Part shown: positions 47,448 through 56,773 of the stretch, piece after piece
How positions within the stretch are numbered: the stretch's first letter is position 1
Layout: each line of letters begins with the position of its first letter
Origin: Albidovulum inexpectatum
Lineage (GTDB): Bacteria; Pseudomonadota; Alphaproteobacteria; Rhodobacterales; Rhodobacteraceae
Direction of reading: 5' to 3'
NCBI RefSeq assembly: GCF_002927635.1
Contig: NZ_PRDS01000005.1
Coordinates: 186,001-250,000 of the forward strand
DNA length: 64,000 nt
The notes under the pieces: model-generated
What the model was told of the DNA's origin: nothing
Seen by the model: only the letters and a program-made list of their open reading frames with translations
Database searches by the model: none
Made by a program: the position numbers and the translations under genes

Positions 47448-47521
47448 ATGCGGCCTTTGCCTCGGCGCCGACTGGTAAACGCGCAACCAGATGCCTGTTG
47501 CGGCGCGTTTGAGCCGGTATC

Positions 47522-48292
47522 TTAATGGATCGCCCGGGGGCGGATCATCGCCACGGGGCGCTTCTGGCGGCGCGAAGGAGTCAGGTGGACTTCGGCCAAG
47601 GCTTCATCAAGCGCGGTTTCAATGCTGGCGGTCATGCTTGCGGCGCTTTCTGCCCCGACGCGCGCGGTACGGGCCGGATCAGCAGAACTTTCATCCGAAG
47701 GCGACAGGGCATCGCGCGCGATATCAAGCGCTGCCTGCATGTCAAGCGACTGAAGCTCGGCCCATTCCAGGGCGACTCGGGTCAGGGCCGATGATGCAGC
47801 CGACAGGAAATCATTCAACACCTTGGCCGATGTGGCCGTGCCAAATTCCCCCGTATGGATGGCCCGGCGCGACAATCTCGCAAGCAGGGGGTCAAGTGCC
47901 GCGATCGGTTCGGGTTCACCCCCGAGGAAGAAGGTCAACCTGCCTTCCCGGGCATCCTGTTGCGACCCGATGAAGGGGGCGTCTACCAGCGCGACATGGC
48001 GCGGAATTCGCGCGCGTAGGGCGCGAACGAAGCGCGGCGGAAGATCCGCCGCTATGACAATCTTCGAGCGAATGGGCAGCTGCCGGGCCAACCCCGACTG
48101 ACCGATCAGGATATCCTCGAGCTCCAGCAGGTCATGCGGCACAAGCAACAGCGTGGAAAGCTGCTGCAAGCCATTGCCACGGTTTCTGACCAGTTCGTCG
48201 GTCGGGCGGATATCGATCCCGCCGGCTTGCAGCCTGGCAAGGAATGTCGCGGCGAAGGGCCCCGACCCTGCTATGCCGAGTGTTTCGGTCAA
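47522..48292 (-). CDS. NAD(P)-binding 6PGDH/3-HIBADH-like protein
   Basis: About 256 residues. The N-terminus TETLGIAGSGPFAATFLARL is a Rossmann nucleotide-binding loop, followed by a dehydrogenase-like order: APFIGSQQDAREGRLTFFLGG (the substrate loop found in hydroxyisobutyrate dehydrogenases), then GTATSAKVLNDFLSAASSALTRVALEWAE, the helix with the catalytic-Lys position (here SAKVLNDF). A TTG at 48292 overlaps the stop of the AAA ATPase gene (TTGA), the likely start. The substrate is unknown; its tight coupling to a Tad-linked ATPase is notable. Confidence 0.7.
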   Translation of the reverse strand: MTETLGIAGSGPFAATFLARLQAGGIDIRPTDELVRNRGNGLQQLSTLLLVPHDLLELEDILIGQSGLARQLPIRSKIVIAADLPPRFVRALRARIPRHVALVDAPFIGSQQDAREGRLTFFLGGEPEPIAALDPLLARLSRRAIHTGEFGTATSAKVLNDFLSAASSALTRVALEWAELQSLDMQAALDIARDALSPSDESSADPARTARVGAESAASMTASIETALDEALAEVHLTPSRRQKRPVAMIRPRAIH

Positions 48293-49599
48293 TGCACGAT
48301 CTTCTCGTCGCGAACGAACATGTTCGCCCATGCTCGATCGATGAGTTCGGGAGTCATCTGATACGGAATTCCTTCGAAATTGCAAATGGCGATCATCTGA
48401 TCGATCAGGAATTGGGGTTGGTAGTTCGCGTATTCGTTGTTGATCGTCGGATACTTCACCTTCAGGAGGTGCAGCAGGGCCTTTTCGTCAAGCGGCATCT
48501 TCTTCTTCTTGGCCACCATCGCAAAGATCTTCAGGAACATCTCCTGGTCAGGACCGTCGATCTTGATCTTGAAGAAGATCCGGCGAAGCGCCGCCTTGTC
48601 GAAGATCTCGTTCGGGTGGAAGTTGGTCGAGAAGATGACAAGCGTGTCGAATGGGACCTCGAACTTTTCGCCCGATTGCAGGGCAAGGATATCACGATTT
48701 TCTTCCAGAGGAACGATCCAGCGGTTCACGATCTTCTGAGGTGGTTCGGACTGACGGCCAAGGTCGTCGATGATGAAGACACCACCGGTTGCCTTCATCT
48801 GCAGCGAGGCGGTGTAGGTCCGTGCCGTCGGGTTATACGTCAGGTCCAGCATGTCCAGCGTCAATTCGCCGCCGGTAATGACAGTGGGGCGTTCACACAG
48901 GACGTAACGCTGGTCGAACCGCGCCGAGGTCCTGCGCAGCGAGGTGGGGTCTTCCTCGACCACCTCGGCCGCGGTGTGGACGATCGGGTCGTAGACCGTG
49001 ATGACCTGTCCCGCATATTCCACCGCGCGGGGGACATAGATCTTGTCGCCGATCGCATCGCGGATACCGTTTGAAATCGAGGACTTGCCGTTCCCCGGCG
49101 GGCCATACATCAGGATCGATCGCCCGGCACTGACCGCCGGCCCAAGATGATCCAGCAGGGAATCGGGCAGGATCAGATGGCCCATCGCCTGCGTCAGCTG
49201 TTGACGCGTGATCTGAATGTTGCGGATCGACTGACGCTTGACCTGTTCGCGGTACATTTCCAGCGGCACGGGCATCGCGCCGTAATATTCCGATTGCGAC
49301 AGCGCATCGAGCGCGCGCGCCTTGCCGGCATCAGTCAGCTGATATCCCATCTCCTTGGACGCGGTGGCATGCAGCGTACCGGTCGCCTCCAGCAGCTTCT
49401 GGCTGCGCGCAAGATCGACCAGCTCCTGCGTGACGGCCACCGGCAGGGCAAGCGCGCGCGACATCTGGCTGACCTGCTCGAGATTCATGCGGAAGATCGT
49501 CTTCAGCAGCAGATCGCGCATCACAACGATCGACAGGCCCGTCTCCTCCAACGATCGGGGGGCGGGTGGCGCGATCACGTTCGAAACCTGCATGTTCAT
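48289..49599 (-). CDS. AAA ATPase with N-terminal winged-helix region, Tad-linked
   Basis: A 436-residue ATPase. The N-terminal ~150 residues look like a winged-helix region (SLEETGLSIVVMRDLLLKTIFRMN, then KEMGYQLTDAGKARALDALSQSEYYGAMPVPL). The AAA core has Walker A LMYGPPGNGKSS, Walker B VFIIDDLG and sensor FSTNFHP. It lies at the end of the Tad locus next to a membrane protein and is coupled to the NAD-binding gene. It may remodel the Tad machine or regulate its genes; that is inference. Confidence 0.8.
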   Translation of the reverse strand: MNMQVSNVIAPPAPRSLEETGLSIVVMRDLLLKTIFRMNLEQVSQMSRALALPVAVTQELVDLARSQKLLEATGTLHATASKEMGYQLTDAGKARALDALSQSEYYGAMPVPLEMYREQVKRQSIRNIQITRQQLTQAMGHLILPDSLLDHLGPAVSAGRSILMYGPPGNGKSSISNGIRDAIGDKIYVPRAVEYAGQVITVYDPIVHTAAEVVEEDPTSLRRTSARFDQRYVLCERPTVITGGELTLDMLDLTYNPTARTYTASLQMKATGGVFIIDDLGRQSEPPQKIVNRWIVPLEENRDILALQSGEKFEVPFDTLVIFSTNFHPNEIFDKAALRRIFFKIKIDGPDQEMFLKIFAMVAKKKKMPLDEKALLHLLKVKYPTINNEYANYQPQFLIDQMIAICNFEGIPYQMTPELIDRAWANMFVRDEKIVH

Positions 49600-49745
49600 G
49601 TGAGTTGATCCTTGATCGATCTTGTCTGTACTGGTCTGGCCGAATTGCCACGCCCGGAATGTTCGTATCCAACCGGGATTCAGCCTGGGACAATGCCCGG
49701 GTAATGTGGCCAAAAAATGGAAACAATTTTGGGATCCTGGTTCGA

Positions 49746-51410
49746 ATGGGCAGTTCACGCGCGATCCGTCTTTTGGCGTTCCTTGGCCTGGTGGTCGGCA
49801 TTCTTGGGGGCGTCTCGCTGGTCAAGGGCGGGATCTATCTGGGCAAGCACGAAGGCGATGCCATGCACCTGGCCGAGCTGGTGCTGCGCATGGCGGACGG
49901 CCAGTTGCCGCACCGTGACTTCATGACGCCCATCGGAATTCTGGCCATCGCGCCAATCGCGGCATTCGTATCGTTGGGGCAGGGGATCGGCATGGCGTTT
50001 CTGCTGGCGCAATGTCTTGTTGCGCTGACACTTCTGCCCGCCGTCTTGCGGGTTGCGATCAGTCGCCTGACCGGGGTCTGGCCATGGGCCTATGGTGGCT
50101 TCGTAATGGCGCTGTGCGTAGCGCTTGTTCATGGCGAGGCGCATTCGGCCATCTCGGTATCCATGCATTACAATCGCTGGGCCTGGGCAGTGGCCTTCGT
50201 GGTTCTGCCGCTCGCCCTTCTGCTGCCGCATGCGAAGGAACGTCCATTCGTTGATGGCGCCATTGTCGGGATCGGAATGGCGGTGCTGGCGCTGATGAAG
50301 GCGACCTATTTTGTCGCGCTGGCTCCGGGCGTTGCCGTTGCGCTGATCGCGCATCGTCGGTTTGCGATGCTGGGCTGGGCGGTTCTTGCGGGGCTGGCCA
50401 TCGCAGCGATGACCACGTTGCTTTGCGGCACCGACTTCTGGTGGGCCTATTTGCAAGACCTTCTGACCGTTGCGAGCAGCGACAGTCGCCCCGCGCCGGG
50501 GGAAGACTTCGTGACCGTGGTGGCGGGTCCAGCAAATATCGGCGCAAGCCTGTCCATTCTGGCGGCCGTGATATTCCTTCGGCAGGCCGGGCGCGCGGCC
50601 GAAGGTGTGGCGCTGCTGATCCTGATGCCGGGGCTGTTTTACATCACCTATCAGAACTTCGGCAACGATCCGCAATGGATACTGCTTCTGGCGCTGCTTT
50701 CATTCGCCCTGCGGCCCGACGCGGACCATAGGAACGGGCTGGGATGGCGCTTGCGCGATGCGCTGTCCTATGTGGGGGTGATCGCCCTTGCGCTTGGGCT
50801 GGCGTCGGCAGTCAACGTGGCGCTCAGCCCCTTTCGAAATCTGGCGGCCAAGACGGACGACACGACGCCATTGCTGTCACATCTGCCCCAGCACGCGGAT
50901 CTGCGCGCACTGACGCCGCGCCTGTTCACGATCCGCCGGGTGGAATCCATGACCGAGCCCGGCGAGCCATTTGCGGTCTTCCGGGATCGTGTCGAGCACG
51001 AGGACCCCGTGGTTCTGAATGGAGAGACGCTGCCCGAATGCGCTCAGGAAGGTGGCATCACCGCCTGGTTCGAACTTGTTTCTGCCGAGTTGGAGGCGGC
51101 GGGATTCGCCGGATCGGCGATCATGGGGACGGATCTGTATTCGGCCTATTGGCTTTACGGCGACTTTCGCCCGGTGATTGGCGCCGCCCCGTGGTATTAC
51201 GGCGGCCTGCCGGGAATCGAGAATGCCGACTATGTCGTCATCCCACTATGCCCGCTGTCGCGCAGTCTGCGCGCCTCGATGTTGAAGTCTCTGGAGGAGA
51301 CGGGCTGGCAGCTGAACGAAGTCTTGCGCACGAGCCTTTACGTCGTTGCCGCGCCGGTCGCGCCGAACAGGAATGCGACGAGTGACGGGAAGGCCATCAG
51401 CGACAGGTAG
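49746..51410 (+). CDS. Polytopic membrane protein, glycosyltransferase-like (GT-C?)
   Basis: A 554-residue inner-membrane protein with about ten hydrophobic segments, starting MGSSRAIRLLAFLGLVVGILGGVSLVKGGIYL. The LVKGGIYLGKHEGDAMHLAELVLRMADGQLPHRDFMTPIG stretch, with acidic residues right after the first helix, resembles the first periplasmic loop of GT-C glycosyltransferases. The C-terminal ~150 residues are soluble. It is on the plus strand inside a mostly minus-strand pilus locus, divergent from the AAA ATPase gene and overlapping the prepilin peptidase by 73 bases at its 3' end. It could decorate pilins or lipids; uncertain. Confidence 0.65.
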   Translation: MGSSRAIRLLAFLGLVVGILGGVSLVKGGIYLGKHEGDAMHLAELVLRMADGQLPHRDFMTPIGILAIAPIAAFVSLGQGIGMAFLLAQCLVALTLLPAVLRVAISRLTGVWPWAYGGFVMALCVALVHGEAHSAISVSMHYNRWAWAVAFVVLPLALLLPHAKERPFVDGAIVGIGMAVLALMKATYFVALAPGVAVALIAHRRFAMLGWAVLAGLAIAAMTTLLCGTDFWWAYLQDLLTVASSDSRPAPGEDFVTVVAGPANIGASLSILAAVIFLRQAGRAAEGVALLILMPGLFYITYQNFGNDPQWILLLALLSFALRPDADHRNGLGWRLRDALSYVGVIALALGLASAVNVALSPFRNLAAKTDDTTPLLSHLPQHADLRALTPRLFTIRRVESMTEPGEPFAVFRDRVEHEDPVVLNGETLPECAQEGGITAWFELVSAELEAAGFAGSAIMGTDLYSAYWLYGDFRPVIGAAPWYYGGLPGIENADYVVIPLCPLSRSLRASMLKSLEETGWQLNEVLRTSLYVVAAPVAPNRNATSDGKAISDR

Positions 51411-51892
51411 AACAGGAAGGTCCCGACAAGGGCCAGCCCCATCGGAAAATCCTTGCGCGTCCAGCTGACCCAGCCCGGCGTCAGTCTGCGCACGGCGGGT
51501 ATCGCTCGCAGCAGCCGGTGGGCGGCAAAGGCGCCCAGCAGGAAGGCTGCGAATACCGGCAGCACGATGGGAAGATGCGTCGGCGCAATGAACGGGGCAG
51601 CCGCCGCCGCGAATTTCGCGTCGCCCGCACCGACATGCGCAACCGCGTTCAGCACGAAGCCGATCAGCAGGACGACCACGAAATTGAGCCATCGCCAGGC
51701 CCAGGGCTCGAGCGGCAGAAGAACCGGCCCCGCCAGGGCAAAGATCGCCATGACGGCCAGAACCGCCTTGTTGGGAATTTTCATCGTGCTGAGATCGGAC
51801 CACGCGACCCAGGCGCAGACCGGCAGGCACAGAACAAGAAAGACGCGATAGGCAAAGGTGACGGCCTCGAGACCTTCGAACGGATTCAGCAT
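51338..51892 (-). CDS. cpaA: Tad prepilin peptidase CpaA/TadV
   Basis: A 184-residue A24 aspartic protease with five to six membrane helices. The two catalytic Asp motifs are WSDLSTMKIPN near residue 32 and GAGDAKF near 90. It cleaves the leader of Flp pilins at the inner-membrane face. It follows the TPR lipoprotein gene 51897-52757 by four bases. Its last 24 codons run antisense to the end of the 49746 gene. Confidence 0.88.
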   Translation of the reverse strand: MLNPFEGLEAVTFAYRVFLVLCLPVCAWVAWSDLSTMKIPNKAVLAVMAIFALAGPVLLPLEPWAWRWLNFVVVLLIGFVLNAVAHVGAGDAKFAAAAAPFIAPTHLPIVLPVFAAFLLGAFAAHRLLRAIPAVRRLTPGWVSWTRKDFPMGLALVGTFLFYLSLMAFPSLVAFLFGATGAATT

Positions 51893-51896
51893 CGGG

Positions 51897-52757
51897 TCAG
51901 CCCTTCGAGACGGTCTTGTTCAGGGCTTCGAGCGCGCGGGCGGCCTGTTCGAAATGCCTGGGGCTGGTTTCGACGGCGTCTTCCAGCAGGCCGCGCCCGA
52001 TCGTGACGTCGCCCTGCTTGATCGCCGTCAGCGCGGCCGTGTACAACAACTGGGCCTGTTCCTCTTGCGTCATCTGGATCAACGGGAGATCGTATTTGCG
52101 TTGCGCGGCGCGGGCCAGGACCAGGTTGTTCTTGATCGTGAAGTTGTTGGGATCATAGGTCAGTGCTTCGGCGAAAAGACGCTCTGCAGATGCGAAATCG
52201 CCGCGCGACAGCTTGGAAAAGCCCCAATTGTTGAGAACCCCGCCCGGCTGTGTCGTCAGACCAAGCGCCGTTTCATAGAACGAATCCGCCTTGGACCATT
52301 GCTTGTTGGCATCTGCGACCATGGCCTCGAGCCTGTAGCGGTCATAGGTTTCATGCGTCGGGGGGATGCTGTCCAGAACTGCCTTGGCCTTGGACCATTC
52401 ATTGGCCCGGATAAGGGCGTCGGCGTAGGCAACGCGGTCGTCATTGGTCGCTTCGGGCGAATTCACGATCTCGGCCCAGACCGCACTGGCCTGAACGGGT
52501 TTGCCGGCACGTGTCAGCGACTTTGCCAGCCCGCGCTTGAGTTCGATCCTCTCGGGGTTTTGCGCAGATGTGCGGGCGAAGTAGTCCACCGCCTCGTTCG
52601 GATCGGCCGCGTTCAGCATCACCTCGTTGAGGTTGCTTTCGTCGATGACATTCACGTCCTTGAGAGCGCGCTTTACATCCGCATTCGACGTGTTTCCGCA
52701 GGCGGACAGGGCCGCGATGGCCGCAATCGTGACGGTAAGTAATGCCTGTTGGCGCAT
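51897..52757 (-). CDS. tadD: TPR lipoprotein, TadD-like
   Basis: A 286-residue lipoprotein: signal MRQQALLTVTIAAIAALSAC with lipobox LSAC, then tetratricopeptide repeats (ERIELKRGLAKSLTRAGKPVQASAVW, GVLNNWGFSKLSRGDFASAERLFAEALTYDPNNFTIKNNLVLA). TadD-type proteins assist secretin assembly at the outer membrane. It lies between two pilus genes in the tad operon. Confidence 0.82.
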   Translation of the reverse strand: MRQQALLTVTIAAIAALSACGNTSNADVKRALKDVNVIDESNLNEVMLNAADPNEAVDYFARTSAQNPERIELKRGLAKSLTRAGKPVQASAVWAEIVNSPEATNDDRVAYADALIRANEWSKAKAVLDSIPPTHETYDRYRLEAMVADANKQWSKADSFYETALGLTTQPGGVLNNWGFSKLSRGDFASAERLFAEALTYDPNNFTIKNNLVLARAAQRKYDLPLIQMTQEEQAQLLYTAALTAIKQGDVTIGRGLLEDAVETSPRHFEQAARALEALNKTVSKG

Positions 52758-52784
52758 TTGCTGCGTCCCTTTTCTGCTCTTGCC

Positions 52785-53348
52785 TCAGGGCGCGGTCAGA
52801 AGCAGGTATTGCCCGTTCCCGCGCCGTACCAGGGAAAACTCGCCCTCTGGGCCGGAATCATACGATGGATTGTCCACTTTTGCGAGGGAAAGGCGAAGGT
52901 TCTGGCGGATCTCGTCAGACCTGCCGTTGTCCAGGGCGAAGGCGGTCTTGAAGACTTGACTGGCCTCGGCGTATTCGCCCTTCTCCATCAGGACGACGCC
53001 CAGGTTGTTCCATGCGGGGACAAAGGTTTCGTCCTTCTGGATCGCCAGCCGCAGGATCGTTTCCGCCTGTCCGAGCCGGCCCAGCCGCAGATTGGCCGAT
53101 CCGATGGCCGACAACGTGTCGACGTTTATTCCTTGCTCGGCCGCTGCGCGGTAATAGGCCTTGAGCGCAAGCTCGTATTCACCCGCCGCCATCAACCGGT
53201 GTCCGACGATCAGACCATCGACGGATTCTTCGCCGGGAACCGGATCCGTCGGGGCATAGGGCCCGCCGATATCGGAGTGTCCGTCCGCCATCTGACAAGC
53301 GGCCAAGAGGACGGAAAGGACGAATCCAGGGAAAGGGCGGGCTGCCAT
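52785..53348 (-). CDS. Second TPR lipoprotein of the Tad locus
   Basis: A 187-residue protein: signal MAARPFPGFVLSVLLAAC with lipobox, a short polar linker, then TPRs (YELALKAYYRAAAEQGINVDTLSAIGSANLRLGRLGQAETILRLAIQKD, VPAWNNLGVVLMEKGEYAEASQVFKTAFAL). Likely a co-pilot of the secretin or a paralogue of TadD. It follows tadC by five bases. Confidence 0.78.
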   Translation of the reverse strand: MAARPFPGFVLSVLLAACQMADGHSDIGGPYAPTDPVPGEESVDGLIVGHRLMAAGEYELALKAYYRAAAEQGINVDTLSAIGSANLRLGRLGQAETILRLAIQKDETFVPAWNNLGVVLMEKGEYAEASQVFKTAFALDNGRSDEIRQNLRLSLAKVDNPSYDSGPEGEFSLVRRGNGQYLLLTAP

Positions 53349-53353
53349 GATCC

Positions 53354-54343
53354 TCAGGGGCGGAAATTCGCGAAGACCTGCATCATGTCATAAACCGACG
53401 GCCCGACAAGGATAACCAGAAGCGGCGGGACCGTGAACATCATGGTCCCCAGCGTCATCTTGGTTGGCAGCTTGTTGGCAATTTCCTCGGCCCGCATGAC
53501 GCGCTTGTCGCGCATCTCGGCCGAATACACCCGCAGGGCATCGGCAATCGACGTGCCGAATGTCTGCGACTGGATCATGACAGTGACGAAAGACGAGATA
53601 TCAGGAATTCCAACCCGCTCCGAGAATGCGCGCAGGACGGAAATGCGATCCTTGCCGGCCTTGGTTTCCTGGGCGACGATCTCCAGCTCCTCGGCAAGGG
53701 TGGGATACCCCACCTTCAACTCCTTGGAGACACGCATCAGCGCCTGGTCAAGAGATTGCCCGGCCTCGACGCAGACAAGAAGCATGTCCAGCGCGTCGGG
53801 GAAGGCATTCTGCATTTCCTGCTGACGGGTCTGGATCCGGCGTTCTACCCAGTATCGGGGCAGGAAATAGCCGACGAGCCCGGGAACAAGGACATAGAGC
53901 GCAAGCTGGGTCGTCGAGACGTCGCCGCTTGCCGAACTGATCAGACCGAAAATGACGCCGACGACAAGAAACGAGATGCCCAGTATGAACTGGATGGCGT
54001 GGAACTTGCGCACGGCATCGCGCCCGCGATAGCCCGCCCGCAGCATCTTGAGCCTGGCCGTCGAAAGCTCCTCTTCGGTCTTCGGCTCCAGGAAGGATGC
54101 GAATTTTTCCAGCTTGTCATTCTTCCTGCTGCTGCGAAGCGTGGCGCGCGGTTGGGATGACTGGGTCTTGGTGGCTCCCGCCGGGCGCGCAGTTTCGCGC
54201 AGCTTGTCCCATGGGTCCGCCCGCTTCTTCAGGATCACGGGCAGCGTCACGCCGATCATCAGCACGCCAAGGATCGCCACGGCATAGAGCGGTCCAAGCG
54301 GCCCCAGAAGATTTACCAGATATTCGTTCAGTGCGCTCAGCAT
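53354..54343 (-). CDS. tadC: Tad pilus inner-membrane platform TadC
   Basis: A 329-residue GspF/T2SF-type protein. Three to four hydrophobic segments (NLLGPLGPLYAVAILGVLMIGVTLPVIL; QFILGISFLVVGVIFGLIS; MTLGTMMFTVPPLLVILVGPSVYDMM) enclose a cytoplasmic helical domain with LDMLLVCVEAGQSLDQAL. It pairs with TadB to form the assembly platform. Ten bases from tadB. Confidence 0.9.
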   Translation of the reverse strand: MLSALNEYLVNLLGPLGPLYAVAILGVLMIGVTLPVILKKRADPWDKLRETARPAGATKTQSSQPRATLRSSRKNDKLEKFASFLEPKTEEELSTARLKMLRAGYRGRDAVRKFHAIQFILGISFLVVGVIFGLISSASGDVSTTQLALYVLVPGLVGYFLPRYWVERRIQTRQQEMQNAFPDALDMLLVCVEAGQSLDQALMRVSKELKVGYPTLAEELEIVAQETKAGKDRISVLRAFSERVGIPDISSFVTVMIQSQTFGTSIADALRVYSAEMRDKRVMRAEEIANKLPTKMTLGTMMFTVPPLLVILVGPSVYDMMQVFANFRP

Positions 54344-54353
54344 GGCGTTCCCC

Positions 54354-55322
54354 TCAGACCTTGATGTCGGTCATCATGCGCATGAAGATCATGTTGATCC
54401 CCAACATGATGAAGACGAAAAGGGCCGCCGGCACGAAAAAGGCCGTGTCCTTGACCTTGTCGAAATAGTCCGGCTTTGCAAGCTGGATTATCAGCAGGAC
54501 GAAAAGCGGAAAGCCCGACAGGAATGCGCCCGACCATTTTGCTTCGGCCGTGATCGCGCGGACGCGACGGAACAGGCGGAAACGGGCGCGGATAACCTTT
54601 GCAAGACCGTCAAGGATCTCGGCCAGGTTGCCGCCTGATTGCTGCTGGATGGTCACGGCGACCGCAAGGAAGCGAAGGTCCTGCATGTCGAGGCGTTCGG
54701 CCATGTCACGCAGGGCCTCGGAAATGTCGCGCCCATAGGCAGCCTCGTCTGCGATCAGGCCGAATTCCGTGCCCAGCGGGTCGGGGACTTCCTTGGCGAC
54801 GATCTGGATGGCCGAGGAAAATGGGTGCCCCACACGCAGCGAACGAACCATGAGCTCGACCGCGTCGGGCAGCTGCTCCTCGATCATGCTCATGCGTTTC
54901 TTGGCCTTGCGGCTGATCCAGAAATAGACGGCCCCGATACCCATCACCAGCGACAGCGTGATCTGAACGGGCGTTGACGCCTGGGTGCCGATCTTGAGGC
55001 CGATGAAGGCGACAAAGCTCAGAAGCGCCATGATCCCGACCAGCGCCCTGGGCGAAAAGACGATATTTGCCTTCTGTGCCTTGGTCGCCAGCAGCGAGTA
55101 GAAGGGTATGCCCTTGGCCTTCAGGTGCTGGCTGGCTTCCTTGCGAAGCTGCTCCAGAACCTGCTCGCGCTTGCCGCCCTTTTCCAGAAGCTCGAGCCGG
55201 CGATTGACGCGCGAGTTGAGCGAGATCGACTTGCCGAAGGCAAGCAGATACAGACCTTCTACCAGCAACAGGACGGCAAGGAAAATGGCCGCGTAGATCA
55301 GCGGGGCGGGGCTCAGGATCAT
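54354..55322 (-). CDS. tadB: Tad pilus inner-membrane platform TadB
   Basis: A 322-residue GspF-domain protein with N- and C-terminal membrane helices and the core block LPDAVELMVRSLRVGHPFSSAIQIVAKEVPDPLGTEF and QQSGGNLAEILDGLAKVIRARF, the TadB signature. Starts six bases after the tadA stop. Confidence 0.9.
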   Translation of the reverse strand: MILSPAPLIYAAIFLAVLLLVEGLYLLAFGKSISLNSRVNRRLELLEKGGKREQVLEQLRKEASQHLKAKGIPFYSLLATKAQKANIVFSPRALVGIMALLSFVAFIGLKIGTQASTPVQITLSLVMGIGAVYFWISRKAKKRMSMIEEQLPDAVELMVRSLRVGHPFSSAIQIVAKEVPDPLGTEFGLIADEAAYGRDISEALRDMAERLDMQDLRFLAVAVTIQQQSGGNLAEILDGLAKVIRARFRLFRRVRAITAEAKWSGAFLSGFPLFVLLIIQLAKPDYFDKVKDTAFFVPAALFVFIMLGINMIFMRMMTDIKV

Positions 55323-55328
55323 GTGCGC

Positions 55329-56756
55329 TTACTCCGCGGCGACGGGTTCATAGATGGAGGGAGGCAGGTCGTAGCCCCAGGCCTTGAAGCGATCGGAATA
55401 GGCCGAGCGCACGCCGGTCGCCGTGAAGCGCCCGATGATCTTTCCATCCGGCGCAAGGCCCAGCCGTTCGTAGCGGAAGATCTCCTGCATCGAAATGACG
55501 TCGCCCTCCATGCCCGTGATTTCGGTGATCGACACCATGCGACGCGAGCCGTCCTGCAGGCGACTTGCCTGCACGACAAGATTCACGGCGCTGGCGATCT
55601 GGCTGCGCACGGCCTTGATGGGCATCTCGATGCCGGCCATGGCAACCATGTTTTCCAGTCGCGAGATGGCATCGCGCGCCGAGTTCGCGTGAATCGTGGT
55701 CATCGATCCGTCGTGGCCCGTGTTCATGGCCTGAAGCATGTCGATGACTTCCTCGCCGCGCGTTTCGCCGACGATGATGCGGTCGGGACGCATGCGCAGG
55801 GCGTTTCTCAGGCAGTCCCGCTGTGTCACGGCGCCCTTGCCTTCGACGTTCGGCGGACGGCTTTCCATCCGGCCGACATGGACCTGCTGCAGTTGCAGTT
55901 CCGCCGTGTCCTCGATTGTCAGGATGCGTTCGGAATTGTCGATGAACGACGACAGCGCATTCAGCGTCGTGGTCTTGCCCGAGCCCGTACCGCCCGAGAC
56001 GATGACGTTCAGCCGGGTTGCCACCGCTGCCTGCAGATAGGCGGCCATCTCCTCGGTGAAGGCGCCGTAGCGGATCAGGTCGTCGACCGACAGCTTGTCC
56101 TTCTTGAATTTCCGGATCGAAACCAGCGACCCATCCACCGCGATGGGCGGGATCATGCAGTTGAAACGCGACCCGTCCGCAAGACGCGCGTCGCAATAGG
56201 GGTTCGATTCGTCCACCCGCCGCCCGACGGCCGAAACGATCTTGTCGATGATGCGCAGCAGGTGGCGTTCATCCTTGAACTGGACGTCTGTCAGTTCCAG
56301 CTTGCCGTTGCGTTCGACGAAGACCTGATGCGGACCATTGACCAGGATGTCGTTGACCGTGTCATCCTGCAAGAGCGGCTCAAGCGGCCCGAGGCCCATG
56401 ACCTCGTGATAGAGTTCCTGGAACAGCTGGGTGCGTTCGTCCTTGTTCAGGACGACGTTCATGCTTTCCAGCGCCTCGGTCGAGATGGCCACGATCTCCT
56501 GTCGCAGCTCGGCCTCGGTCGCATGTTCAAGTGCGGCGAGGTTGAGGTTGTCGAGCAGGCTCTTGTGCAGCTCGACCTTCAGTTCGTTCATCCGCTCCTT
56601 GCGCTTGCGCTCCTTGTCGATTGGCGCCGGCTGGGCGGCGACGGTCGGGGCCTTGCGCGTGACGCCGGTGGGCACGGTTGTGGCGGGAGCGGCAGGCTTG
56701 GAGGCCGCGGCCGGAGGCTGAGTGTTGCCCTGTGATTTCTTGTAGCGCGAGAACAT
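55329..56756 (-). CDS. cpaF: Tad pilus ATPase TadA/CpaF
   Basis: A 475-residue hexameric secretion ATPase that drives pilus assembly and retraction. N-terminal Ala/Pro-rich stretch, then the domain with [21 protein letters not shown], Walker [34 protein letters not shown] (Asp box), His/Walker B region [18 protein letters not shown]. Located between cpaE and tadB. Confidence 0.95.
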   Translation of the reverse strand: MFSRYKKSQGNTQPPAAASKPAAPATTVPTGVTRKAPTVAAQPAPIDKERKRKERMNELKVELHKSLLDNLNLAALEHATEAELRQEIVAISTEALESMNVVLNKDERTQLFQELYHEVMGLGPLEPLLQDDTVNDILVNGPHQVFVERNGKLELTDVQFKDERHLLRIIDKIVSAVGRRVDESNPYCDARLADGSRFNCMIPPIAVDGSLVSIRKFKKDKLSVDDLIRYGAFTEEMAAYLQAAVATRLNVIVSGGTGSGKTTTLNALSSFIDNSERILTIEDTAELQLQQVHVGRMESRPPNVEGKGAVTQRDCLRNALRMRPDRIIVGETRGEEVIDMLQAMNTGHDGSMTTIHANSARDAISRLENMVAMAGIEMPIKAVRSQIASAVNLVVQASRLQDGSRRMVSITEITGMEGDVISMQEIFRYERLGLAPDGKIIGRFTATGVRSAYSDRFKAWGYDLPPSIYEPVAAE

Positions 56757-56773
56757 GACGACCTCTCCTTCGC

